NCBI GenBank assembly: GCA_903895695.1
Contig: CAITUY010000038.1
Location: 1 to 64,000, forward strand
Direction of reading: 5' to 3'
Length of the DNA: 64,000 nt
DNA from: an uncultured bacterium
Lineage (GTDB): Bacteria; Verrucomicrobiota; Kiritimatiellia; CAIKKV01; CAITUY01
In this document: positions 1 through 8,540 of the stretch, in pieces
Layout of the letters: each line of letters starts with the position of its first letter
Numbering within the stretch: position 1 is the first letter of the stretch
Notes under the pieces: generated by a model
The model's input: the letters and a program-made list of their open reading frames with translations, nothing else
Told to the model about the DNA's origin: nothing
The model's database searches: none
Made by a program: the position numbers and the translations under genes

Positions 1-984
1 AAGGCCCATTCTAACAAACACCCGCCAAATTCCAGCACACACACTCCCGGCTCGTGTCACCCCCGCGCAAAATCCCCGGCAAATCCGTGGGGATGTTGCC
101 CCGGTGTGCCGTCCGTGACTGGCCTATGGGATGCCAGTGATGTGAAACCGTTGTTCAGCGAATTGCCGATGCTGCCCGTCCAGACCACCCGGGGTTGCCC
201 GCACAACTGCGATTTTTGTAGCGTGACGCAGTTCTGGGGCAAACAGATCCGCTTCCGGCCGATTCCGGACGTGATCGCCGACATCAAGGCCAGCAAAGCC
301 AAGGTCGTTTTCTTTACGGACGATAATTTTTTCGCCAATTCCAAACGAACCCAGGAGCTGTGCGAAGCGTTGGTGCCGCTGAAGATCCGGTTCATGTGCC
401 AGATCGACACGACGGCGCGTCAGCGCGACGCCCTGGTTCAGGCGGCCGCCAAGGCCGGCTGCTTCATGTCGATCATCGGCATCGAAAGCCTCGACCCCCG
501 CAGTCTGGCCGAGTTCAACAAGAAATTCAACAAGCCCGAGGAGTATGCCAACCTAATCCACATGCTCCGTGAACACGCCATCGGGGTCTATGCCAGCATC
601 ATTTTCGGGCTGGAGCATGACGATCATCAGACGGTCGACACGACCGTGGATTTCCTGATTCGGAACAAGGCCGACCTCGGCGCTTTCTTCAGGCTTACGC
701 CCTTTCCAGGGACCGTGCTTTACGAGCGCATGAAGGAGAAGGACCAACTGGTTGACGAACAGTGGTGGCTTCATCTGGGAACCGGCATCCGGTCGCTCGT
801 CAAGTACGACGGGAAGACCAGTATTTCGGACGCCTTGGTCAAGCACGCAAATAAGCGGTTCTACTCGCTCGGTTCCATTGCGCGGCGCTACGCCAGGTTC
901 AAAGGCGTCAAGCTTGTCCCGCTTCTGCTGAACCTCAACTCCCGCAAGAAGATGCTGCAGTCTGATGGGAGTTGCAGCTTCTAG
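1..984 (+). CDS. Radical SAM protein, 3' part (B12-binding radical SAM family likely)
   Basis: The frame is open from base 1 to the TAG at 982-984, so the gene may enter from outside the window; a GTG at 106 is an alternative start. The 4Fe-4S binding motif RGCPHNCDFC (CX3CX2C) lies about 20 codons after that GTG. It is followed by the TIM-barrel signatures FTDDNFF, GIESLD, and a G-L-E/PFPGT segment typical of the B12-binding radical SAM class that includes hopanoid enzymes such as HpnJ/HpnR. The N-terminal cobalamin-binding domain is not visible. The residues encoded by bases 1-105 do not look like the expected linker, so the 5' end may be truncated, rearranged or misassembled. Function and substrate cannot be assigned. 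Confidence 0.75.
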   Translation, partial: KAHSNKHPPNSSTHTPGSCHPRAKSPANPWGCCPGVPSVTGLWDASDVKPLFSELPMLPVQTTRGCPHNCDFCSVTQFWGKQIRFRPIPDVIADIKASKAKVVFFTDDNFFANSKRTQELCEALVPLKIRFMCQIDTTARQRDALVQAAAKAGCFMSIIGIESLDPRSLAEFNKKFNKPEEYANLIHMLREHAIGVYASIIFGLEHDDHQTVDTTVDFLIRNKADLGAFFRLTPFPGTVLYERMKEKDQLVDEQWWLHLGTGIRSLVKYDGKTSISDALVKHANKRFYSLGSIARRYARFKGVKLVPLLLNLNSRKKMLQSDGSCSF

Positions 985-1033
985 CCGGCAGTCGAGCCCG
1001 TGTCGCGAACGGCCGTCGGAATGGCGTGCGTCC

Positions 1034-2407
1034 TCAGGCCGAATAGCCGCCGCGCTGAATGCCGAGCCGTTGCATGCGATAGTTCAGGATGCGCCGGGTT
1101 GTGCCGAGCAACTGGGCGGCGCGCGTTTGCACGCCGCCGGCCTTGCGCAGGGCTTCGACCACCATGCGTCGTTCGAAAGCATCGACGGCCTCGGCCAGGG
1201 GGGCATCCTCTCCAGGCGTCGGCCCGGACGGCGCCGACGGGCCGCGCACCGGGTCCGGCAATTCGGCGGCGCCGATGATCTCCCGGTTGGCGTGCAGGAC
1301 GAGGACGCGTTCAACGATGTTGCGCAGTTCCCTGACGTTGCCTGGCCACCGATAGTGTGCCAGCAGCGCCATGGCGTCTTCGCTGAAGTCCCGAACGCCC
1401 ACGCTCATGCTTTTGCGGAATACGCTGAGGAAGTGCCGCGCCAGCAGCGGGACATCCTCGGGCCGATCCCGCAGGGGCGGCAGGAAGATCGGCACAACGT
1501 TGAGCCGGTAGTAAAGGTCGTCGCGGAACCTGTGCGCGCGCACTTCGTCCCCCAAGTTGCGCGCCGTGGCGGCCACGATGCGTGCGCTCGTGCGGATGAC
1601 CTGCGTCCCGCCTACGCGCATATACTCGCGTTCCTGTAACACGCGCAGCAATTTCACCTGAGTCGATAGTGACATTTCGCCGACTTCGTCGAAGAACAAC
1701 GTGCCTGATCCGGCGAGATCGAACCGACCCTGCTTGCGCGTATCGGCACCCGTGAAAGCTCCCTTTTCATGGCCGAAGAGCTCGCTTTCCAGAAGGGTTT
1801 CGGGCAGGGCCGCGCAGTGCACCGGCACGAAAGGTTCGTCGCGCCGGCCGCTAAGCACATGCAGCCGCCGGGCGATCAGCTCCTTGCCCGTCCCGCTCTC
1901 GCCCAGGATCAACACCGTCGCGTCCGACTCCGCCGCCATGGCCATCTCGTTTAAGGCCTTCTGGAAGGCCGGCGCCACGCCAACCAAGTCGTTGACCGGG
2001 TACTCGCGCGCAACCTCGTTTTGGAGAACTTCAACCCGCCGCCGCAGGGCGCTATTCTCCAGGGTCCGCGCGACAATGCGGCGGATCTCCTCCACATCGA
2101 AAGGCTTGATGACGAAATCGCAAGCGCCGGCCCGCATGGCCTCCACGACGGGTCGTACGGCGACCGAGGCGCTTACCATGACGCACGGCAGGTCGGGGTA
2201 CAGATTCTGTAACTCGCGCAGCAGCGTGACGCCGTCCTTCTCAGGCATCATCACGTCGAGCAACACCGCGTCGACCCGCCGCTCGCTCAGCAGCGCCAGT
2301 GCGGCGGCCGCGCTTTCGGCCACGAACACCTGGTAGAGGCGCGAAAACGTCTGGCGCAGCGACTCGCGGCTGCCCAGGTCGTCATCCACGATCAGGAGCC
2401 GCTTCAT
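1034..2407 (-). CDS. Sigma-54-dependent response regulator (NtrC/PrsR type)
   Basis: A 457-residue transcription activator. An N-terminal receiver has the acidic pair D8/D9, phosphoacceptor D51 and K101. The AAA+ sigma-54 activation domain has Walker A GESGTGKE near residues 169-176 and the sigma-54 contact loop GAFTGA near 216-221. A Fis-type helix-turn-helix closes the protein. The start is ATG 2407, which overlaps the TGA of the upstream kinase as ATGA; an upstream ATG in frame lies inside the kinase gene and is not used. Fourth gene of the coupled operon KAS-kinase-kinase-regulator. Architecture and length match PrsR of PEP-CTERM/exosortase systems, which is attractive because two exosortases lie 15-19 kb away, but that link is inference. 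Confidence 0.93.
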   Translation of the reverse strand: MKRLLIVDDDLGSRESLRQTFSRLYQVFVAESAAAALALLSERRVDAVLLDVMMPEKDGVTLLRELQNLYPDLPCVMVSASVAVRPVVEAMRAGACDFVIKPFDVEEIRRIVARTLENSALRRRVEVLQNEVAREYPVNDLVGVAPAFQKALNEMAMAAESDATVLILGESGTGKELIARRLHVLSGRRDEPFVPVHCAALPETLLESELFGHEKGAFTGADTRKQGRFDLAGSGTLFFDEVGEMSLSTQVKLLRVLQEREYMRVGGTQVIRTSARIVAATARNLGDEVRAHRFRDDLYYRLNVVPIFLPPLRDRPEDVPLLARHFLSVFRKSMSVGVRDFSEDAMALLAHYRWPGNVRELRNIVERVLVLHANREIIGAAELPDPVRGPSAPSGPTPGEDAPLAEAVDAFERRMVVEALRKAGGVQTRAAQLLGTTRRILNYRMQRLGIQRGGYSA

Positions 2408-4404
2408 AGCGCAATCCTTCCGGCAGCGAGAATCGGAAGGAGAATGGTGACGCACGTGCCGGTGTCCGACGATTCAACGCGAACCTGGCCATGGTGGTCA
2501 ACCACGGTCCGTTTGACGATGGGGAGCCCCAAGCCCAGCCCGCGGGCCTTGGTCGTGGCGAACGGCGAGAACAGCTTCTCCTGCATATCGGCGGGAATGC
2601 CCGGGCCGTTATCGCGCACCGTTAGTTCCAGCGCCTTGCGCAGGGCGGCATCGCCGACCAGGCGTGCCCGGATGGCAATGACCGGCTGGGATTTGCCCGT
2701 CACGGCCTCCACGGCGTTGCGGAGAACATGGGCCAGGGCCTCGACCAACGCCCGCTCGTCGCCCTCGATGCGCGGCAATTCGGTGGGCATCGAGACGTCA
2801 ACTTTTACGGGCCCCTCGCCGCCGGCCGGCATGACCGAGGCCACGGCCTTGTCGACGCACGTTCGGGGGTCGGTAGCGCGAAATTCCGAGTGCTGTGGAT
2901 GGGCGAAGTCATTGATCTGGTCGATGATGCCGTTCAAGCGGTCCACTTCACGCGACACGAGGTCGCGGAAGTCGGTCTGGAACTCGGGGTCTTGGTAACG
3001 TTCGGGCAGGAGTTGGGCAAAGGTCTTGATGGCGACCAGCGGATTCCGGACTTCGTGCGACATACTGGCGGCCAACTCGGCCCAGAAGGTGGCGCGTTCA
3101 AGCCGGTCCTGCGTCTCCTGGAGCGTCTTCTGTTCCGTCAGGTCCATGACAATGGCCACCGCGCCCAGGCATTGCGACTTGTTGAGCAGCCGCAACGTCC
3201 TTACGGCCAGGTTCCGGCGCAGGTTCGGATCGACCCATTCTTCAGAAATCGCAGACTCGTTGGCAACCAGGGTCCGGCGAAGAACGTCGGCAAACCGGCT
3301 TCCGAGCGATTCGATCGGCCGGTTGATCACGGATTCGGGCGTCATCTTCAACATGGTCTGGGCCGTCTCATTGAACCACCGGACCACGCCGTTGACATCG
3401 ACGGCGACGATGCCTGTGGGCATCGAGTGCAGGAGCGTCTCGGCAAGGCCTTTCTGGATGGCGATCTCTTCATAGAGAAGGGCCGTTTCGAGCGTCGTCG
3501 ACACGCAGTCGGTGATCTCGATCAGGTTTTCGATGTGGGCGCGGTCGTAGGGGAAGCCGGTCGACAGGTGCCCCACGAACAGCCAACCGAGCAGCCGCTC
3601 GCGCGATTGCAGCGGAACGATGATTTCGGCGCCGAACTGATCGAGCGAACGGGCCAGCATTAGCCGGGTGGCCGTGTCGGCCACGTGTTCCAGGTTGGTG
3701 CGCGATACCACGTGCCCCTGGCGTGTCAGCCGGATCACCAGGGGGTCGTCGTCTCGGAATTCCAACTCCGACGTATTCTCCATGCAGCGAAAACCGGCGC
3801 GCAGCCGGTAGCCGACGCTGTCGCGGCTGCGGCAGAAGATGCCGACCCGCGCCACCATGAGGGCGCTGGCAACCTCATCGGCAAGCCGTTGCAGTAGCGC
3901 TTCGACGTTATCGAAATGCCGGAGCGCCTTGGCAAGCTGGTGAACCTCCATCGGTGCCGGACCCTCGGGCACCGGCACTGCGGCGGCGTCCACCCTGGCG
4001 GTAAGGCGTGCCGTCTCCTCGCGCAAGACCCTGTTTTCCTCGCGTACCGACACATGCTCCAAGGCGCGTTGCACCAGCGATACCAGCGATCGCCGATCCA
4101 ACTGCCGGTCGGTGACGGCGTATGTCCCCAGCGACTCGGCGCTCAATAGGGGGTCGGACCCCGGCAAGCCGCAGGCCACCACGGCGAGCCGCGGCCAGGA
4201 CTGAATCAGGCCCGGCATGCGGTCGAAGGCCCCTTCGCTTTGCATGTCGAGCACGAGAACGCCGGCCCCCATGCGCGACAGTTCGGGCTCCAACCGGCCG
4301 ATGGATTCGATCCGCTGGATGGGGACCGCTGGCGAAAGGAAGGCTTCGACCCGGCGACGCCACTCGGCGTCGGTACTGTAAACGCAACAAGCGGGCGCGT
4401 TCAT
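2404..4404 (-). CDS. Cytoplasmic sensor histidine kinase (receiver-like, GAF, PAS)
   Basis: A 666-residue histidine kinase without membrane segments. Residues 1-120 look like a receiver fold (VLVLD at 49-53) but lack the usual acidic pair and the conserved Lys, so it is probably a pseudo-receiver. Then a GAF domain (about 160-310), a PAS domain (about 320-425), a HisKA helix with H450 in ASMSHEVRNPL, and a HATPase_c domain ending in DNGPGIP and GLGLGLPIV. ATG 4404 overlaps the stop of the preceding kinase (ATGA), and its own TGA overlaps the regulator start, so all three are translationally coupled. Its H-box segment is nearly the same as that of the upstream kinase, pointing to duplication. 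It likely phosphorylates the regulator at 1034-2407. Confidence 0.92.
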   Translation of the reverse strand: MNAPACCVYSTDAEWRRRVEAFLSPAVPIQRIESIGRLEPELSRMGAGVLVLDMQSEGAFDRMPGLIQSWPRLAVVACGLPGSDPLLSAESLGTYAVTDRQLDRRSLVSLVQRALEHVSVREENRVLREETARLTARVDAAAVPVPEGPAPMEVHQLAKALRHFDNVEALLQRLADEVASALMVARVGIFCRSRDSVGYRLRAGFRCMENTSELEFRDDDPLVIRLTRQGHVVSRTNLEHVADTATRLMLARSLDQFGAEIIVPLQSRERLLGWLFVGHLSTGFPYDRAHIENLIEITDCVSTTLETALLYEEIAIQKGLAETLLHSMPTGIVAVDVNGVVRWFNETAQTMLKMTPESVINRPIESLGSRFADVLRRTLVANESAISEEWVDPNLRRNLAVRTLRLLNKSQCLGAVAIVMDLTEQKTLQETQDRLERATFWAELAASMSHEVRNPLVAIKTFAQLLPERYQDPEFQTDFRDLVSREVDRLNGIIDQINDFAHPQHSEFRATDPRTCVDKAVASVMPAGGEGPVKVDVSMPTELPRIEGDERALVEALAHVLRNAVEAVTGKSQPVIAIRARLVGDAALRKALELTVRDNGPGIPADMQEKLFSPFATTKARGLGLGLPIVKRTVVDHHGQVRVESSDTGTCVTILLPILAAGRIAL

Positions 4405-6890
4405 GCTGGACCCTCCTGCGAAATGAGCGGGAAGACCAGTTGGAACACCGTGCCCCGGCCGATTTCGCTCGTGACGTCGATCGCGCCCCCATGTTCGGTG
4501 ACAATTCCATGCGCCACCGAAAGGCCGAGGCCTGTTCCCTGACTCTTGGTGGTGAAGAACGGATCGAAGATGTGGGCGAGGTTCTCCGTCGAGATGCCTT
4601 CGCCGACATCGGCGATCGTTACCCAGATCCCATGGCCGTTGGCATCTGGGCTGCCGCCCGCGGCCTTCACCGTCGCGCCGGTGCAGATGGTCAACGCGCC
4701 GCCTTGCGGCATGGACTCCAGTGCGTTCAGGATCAGATTGACGAGCGCCTGGCTGAGTTGATCGCCGTCGGCCTGGATCCGGTCATTCGCTGCATCGAGC
4801 CGACGAGTTAGATTAACATTGCGTTGCCGCATCTGCTGCGACATGAGGTTCAACGTGCTGGACAGGATGTCGTGCAATGACGTGGGAATCAGGTTCGGCT
4901 TGGCAGGCCGCGAGAAGCGCAAGAGCTGATTGACGATTGAATCGATGCGTTTCACCTCGGTACCGACCAACGAGAAGAACGTCTGCCGGAAATCCGCATC
5001 ATCGTAGCGCTCAGGCAGGAGCTGGGTGAAGGTTTTGATCGAGACCAGGGGATTCTTGATTTCGTGGGCCATACCGGCGGCCAGTGTCCCGAGGCTGGCC
5101 AGGCGGTCGGATCGCCGGACCTGCAACTCGAGCCGTTTCACCGCGGTCAGGTCGTTCACGACCAGGAAGGCGCCGAGAATCCGGCCGGTGTGGCCGTAGA
5201 AGACCGAACTGCTGACGCTCACGGGAATCTCGTCGCCGGTCGCATGGCGCAAGGCCAGTTCCTGGTCCCTCTGATCGACGCCTTCCCGCAAGGTCGTCTC
5301 CAGCACGGTGGAGAGGGGCGCCGGCATCTTGGCGAGGTGATGGCCAATGATATCGGCGGATTCAAGGCGCGTGAGGCGCCGAGCTTCGCGGTTGAACACG
5401 GTGATCAAGCCGTCCGTACCTGCCGCGATGACGCCGCCCGCAAGACCGTCGACGAGGATATCGTTATAGATCTTGCCGTCTTGCACTTGGGTGTAGAGTC
5501 GGGCGTTGTCCAAGGCCACAGCCAACTGGTTGCAGAGCAGTTGGAGCGTTTGCTGTTCGAGCCCTCCATAGATTCGTCCCGAGAGCCGCGGACCGAGTAG
5601 AACGATTCCTTCAAGCCCCTCGCTGGAGCGCATGCCCACGGCGGCGGCCGCTGTCAGGCGATCGGCGGTGTCGCACGCCCGCAGGACGCGTTCCGACACG
5701 CGAAAGCGTCGCATGAGATCCGGGACCAAGGGCTCGGCGGATTCGGTCAATACGGCGGGCAGGACATCATCGCGCGGCATGCTCGCACCGTCTCCGGTCG
5801 CGGCGGTGGGAAACCGTTGGACGAAAGCCTGCTTGTCGGCGATGAGGATCGTCACGCGGTCCGTTCCAACAGCGCGCGTGATCAGATCCGCGAACTGGGC
5901 GAGCAGCCGGTCTACGGTACTGATCGAACGCAGGAGTTGGTTAGCCGATTGAACGACGTCCGCCGCATTCATTGGCGCGAAATGGACGAACAGGCGGCTG
6001 GCGACGCGTTGCATGCGGCCGTGGGCGGGGGCCAGGGAGAACGCCACGGCCAACGCTGCCGCAATCTGCGGCAGCAGGGTGTCGTGGCCGGTCGCGAGGA
6101 TCGACAGCCGATGCAACGGCCACCAGACGATGATGTACAGCACGAGCAGATAGGCCGCCAGCAGGGCGTAGGCGGTCATGAGGCGGATGAGGTAGGCGAC
6201 GTTCAGGATACGGCGGGTCGCCATCCCGTACGCAACGATCGCATACAGCGACAGGACCGATAGCGGGACCAGTTGAAGCGATTGTGATGTGCCGGACAGG
6301 GCGGGCAGGATGATTCCCAGAGCCGTGCCCAAGATCAGATACGCGCCGGCCCCCAACATGACGAAATGCAGCTCAGTCCGTTGGATGCCTTCGGTTGACC
6401 TTGCGGATCGGACAAACCGCACGAGCAGCGTGCCGAGGCTGATCAGGTAGAACACGACATAGGCGGGAAAGGCCATGCCATAGATGGGTTCGGGGATGGC
6501 TCCCGCTGTCGCGGGCAGGGTCGCGCCGGCGACCATCCAGTGCGTAGCGGCGAGGACAGATATGGCTACGGACAAAACAAGCAGCACGTAAGGGGTGCGG
6601 ACAATGCTTTGCCAGCGTGCCGTGGGCCGGACAATGGCGAGGAGCAGCCAGTTGGCCGCGAGGGGCACGAAAGCGGCGGCGCTCATGCAGCCCCTCACGT
6701 ACAGGACCGCGACTTCGGGCGATTTCGAGTTGAACCCCAATGCGAGACACAGGAGCCATGCCTCGAGGGTGGCGCACATCACGAGGAAGAACTGGTTCGA
6801 GCGGCGGCGCGGGTTGGCCAACAGGACAACCACACCCAGCACCGCGCTGATCAGCACGGCGACGATGTGCGCGGCAAGGATCAGACTCAT
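4401..6890 (-). CDS. Membrane sensor histidine kinase (PrsK-like, GAF-PAS)
   Basis: An 829-residue kinase. The first 260 residues contain about eight hydrophobic helices, a multi-span sensor region like that of PrsK. They are followed by a GAF domain (about 315-470), a PAS domain (about 480-590), HisKA with H609 in GMAHEIKNPL, and HATPase_c (DVGEGIS, GTGLGLSVAHG). ATG 6890 overlaps the stop of the ketoacyl synthase gene (ATGA). The order membrane sensor, GAF, kinase beside a sigma-54 regulator is that of PrsK/PrsR, which control PEP-CTERM protein genes through RpoN in floc-forming Zoogloea; assigning that role here is inference. The signal sensed is unknown. Confidence 0.92.
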   Translation of the reverse strand: MSLILAAHIVAVLISAVLGVVVLLANPRRRSNQFFLVMCATLEAWLLCLALGFNSKSPEVAVLYVRGCMSAAAFVPLAANWLLLAIVRPTARWQSIVRTPYVLLVLSVAISVLAATHWMVAGATLPATAGAIPEPIYGMAFPAYVVFYLISLGTLLVRFVRSARSTEGIQRTELHFVMLGAGAYLILGTALGIILPALSGTSQSLQLVPLSVLSLYAIVAYGMATRRILNVAYLIRLMTAYALLAAYLLVLYIIVWWPLHRLSILATGHDTLLPQIAAALAVAFSLAPAHGRMQRVASRLFVHFAPMNAADVVQSANQLLRSISTVDRLLAQFADLITRAVGTDRVTILIADKQAFVQRFPTAATGDGASMPRDDVLPAVLTESAEPLVPDLMRRFRVSERVLRACDTADRLTAAAAVGMRSSEGLEGIVLLGPRLSGRIYGGLEQQTLQLLCNQLAVALDNARLYTQVQDGKIYNDILVDGLAGGVIAAGTDGLITVFNREARRLTRLESADIIGHHLAKMPAPLSTVLETTLREGVDQRDQELALRHATGDEIPVSVSSSVFYGHTGRILGAFLVVNDLTAVKRLELQVRRSDRLASLGTLAAGMAHEIKNPLVSIKTFTQLLPERYDDADFRQTFFSLVGTEVKRIDSIVNQLLRFSRPAKPNLIPTSLHDILSSTLNLMSQQMRQRNVNLTRRLDAANDRIQADGDQLSQALVNLILNALESMPQGGALTICTGATVKAAGGSPDANGHGIWVTIADVGEGISTENLAHIFDPFFTTKSQGTGLGLSVAHGIVTEHGGAIDVTSEIGRGTVFQLVFPLISQEGPA

Positions 6891-8268
6891 GACGGCTTCA
6901 CGGTCTCCAGGACCAGCGTGGTATTACCGCCCCCCACTCCGTGGCTGTTCACGAGTGCGCACGATATCCGCACTCGCCGGGCCACGCGCGGCACGTAATC
7001 GAGATCACATTCGGGGTCGGGGACGTCAAGATTCGCTGTTGGTGGAATAAGGCCGTGGCGGACGGCCAGGCAGCAGGAAATGACCTGAAGAGCTCCGGCG
7101 GCCGACAACGGGTTTCCGATGACGCCCTTGATTGAACTGACCGGCACGGCGTAAGCACGCTTGCCGAAAACCCGTTTGATCATGTCCGTTTCGACCCGGT
7201 CGAGCACGGGGTGCCCGGGCCCATGCGCACTGATGTAGTCGACGTCCGACGCCCGCTTCCCGGCGTTGGCCAGGGCTTCGGTCATCGTGTCGAAGAACCC
7301 CGAACCCGGCACGGAGAGGTCGGGATCCAGACGCGTGGAATGACCCGTGATTTCCATGTAGGGTTTCGCTCCCCGGCCGCGCGCATGATCCAGGTTTTCC
7401 AGGATCACCAGGCCGGCACCCTCGGAGATGACGCCTGAATCGCGGTCGACATCGAAAGGGCGGCTAGCCTTCTCCGGGTCGTCGTTGCGCGCCGAAAGCA
7501 GCCCCGCCTTGGCGAGCACGGCAAAGGCCAGCGGCGTCACGCAGGCGTCTGTCCCGCCGCAAACGGCGACGTCCACCTTGCCCGCACGGATCATGTCGGC
7601 CGCGACTCCGATGGCATCAACGCCCGCCGCGCAGGCCGACGAAATCGTGAGGGCCCGCGTGATCAGCGGTACGTATTGAGAGACGAGCGTGGCGGCCTGA
7701 TGCGGGTTGCTGGCGTGCACGACGTGTGTCGGAACCCGGTTCGGTCCGTGTTCCATCATCCGCTCCATCGCATCTTCGATCACGTCGAACGCGCTGGTGC
7801 TGACACCCAGCACCAGCGGCAGAGCCGAATTGGGGCGGACGTCCTGCTCTGTCAAGCCGGCGTCGTTGAGCGCCATGAGCGTGGCCGCGAGTGCGAACTG
7901 GGAATGTCGCGCGAGGCGTCGCGCGTTGACTTCGGTGCCTCCCAAGTGGAGCTTGGGGTCGAAGTTCTTGACCTCGCCGGCAATGCGAGAGGAATGTTGA
8001 CTGGCATCGAACAGCGTAATATGGTCTATCGCACTTCTTCCGGCGAGCAGACTGTTCCAGAAATCAGTCTGGCCAATTCCGTTCGGGGCCACAATGCCTA
8101 GCAGCCTGTTGAAAAAGGCTGGAGCCCTCTTCAGTGGCCGCGCCCGTGAGGGCGTGGTCCCGCGATTTGCAGGTATCTCGCACAGTTGTCCACCGCCTTA
8201 CGGCGGCGGCCACGTCTTTTTCAACGGGCTGCTAGGCCGGTTATGACTACTTTGTTGCGCATCGACAT
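6887..8268 (-). pseudogene. Beta-ketoacyl-ACP synthase (KAS II/FabF-like), 5' end disrupted by a small mobile element
   Basis: The main open part (6887 to GTG 8092, 401 codons) is a thiolase-fold ketoacyl synthase with nucleophile Cys in SSACAAG and the first active-site His in SAHGPGH. The position of the second catalytic His reads GVIGNPLSAAGA, so His is replaced by Asn; a third conserved stretch is NSHGVGGGN. The original start is ATG 8268 (or 8262), whose first codons read MSMRNKVVITGL before an inserted 130-bp element brings a stop after three further codons. Deleting the element plus one copy of its CTAG duplication restores VVITGLGIVAPNG, the standard KAS N-terminus. The remaining frame lacks beta-strand 1, so the product is probably inactive. 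First gene of the kinase/regulator operon. Confidence 0.85.
8102..8231. mobile_element. 130-bp MITE-like element with 16-bp inverted ends and CTAG target duplication
   Basis: The ends are CAGCCTGTTGAAAAAG (8102-8117) and CTTTTTCAACGGGCTG (8216-8231), inverted repeats with one mismatch. They are flanked by identical CTAG at 8098-8101 and 8232-8235. The 98-bp interior has no gene. The element interrupts the 5' end of the ketoacyl synthase gene, and its precise removal rebuilds an intact reading frame, which proves it is an insertion. The ends resemble those of some DDE-transposon families that target palindromic sites, but the parent family is not assigned. No transposase is in the window, so it would be mobilised in trans. 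Confidence 0.88.
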
Positions 8269-8403
8269 GTTGTGCACCGCTCAGGAAGGAGCCCCGTCAC
8301 TCCACTCCGTCTACCGCTGCGCTCAGACCACGGACTTTGTCCGGCATTCAGCAGCTCGCTGCGCGAGACGACGCTCGGACTACGCCCCCCGTCGAGTCGG
8401 TTG

Positions 8404-8462
8404 GTACAATGTTGTACACAAACTAGCCTGTGAAACGTACAAAAAATGCAAAGATTTTGTAC
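8404..8462. promoter_or_regulatory. Two inverted-repeat operator candidates built from GTACAA/TTGTAC
   Basis: Between the original ketoacyl synthase start (8268, minus) and the methyltransferase (8541, plus) lie four half-sites: GTACAATGTTGTAC (8404-8417, arms 6 bp, 2-bp centre) and GTACAAAA ... TTTTGTAC (8437-8444 and 8455-8462, perfect 8-bp arms, 10-bp centre). Such spaced dyads suggest a dimeric repressor or activator acting on the divergent genes. TTGTACA-type boxes are known for MerR-family B12 photoreceptors (CarH/LitR), but the regulator here is not identified. Confidence 0.55.
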
Positions 8463-8540
8463 ACCTTTGTGAACGGCAGGGCGGATCTTTCCGTTTCATT
8501 GCGTCGTTAGGCGGATCATGAGCATGAAGGAGCTATCAAG

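Noticed and set aside
8269..8540. Possible tRNA or small RNA in the KAS-methyltransferase spacer
   Set aside because: No cloverleaf or conserved RNA pattern; only inverted operator-like repeats were seen.
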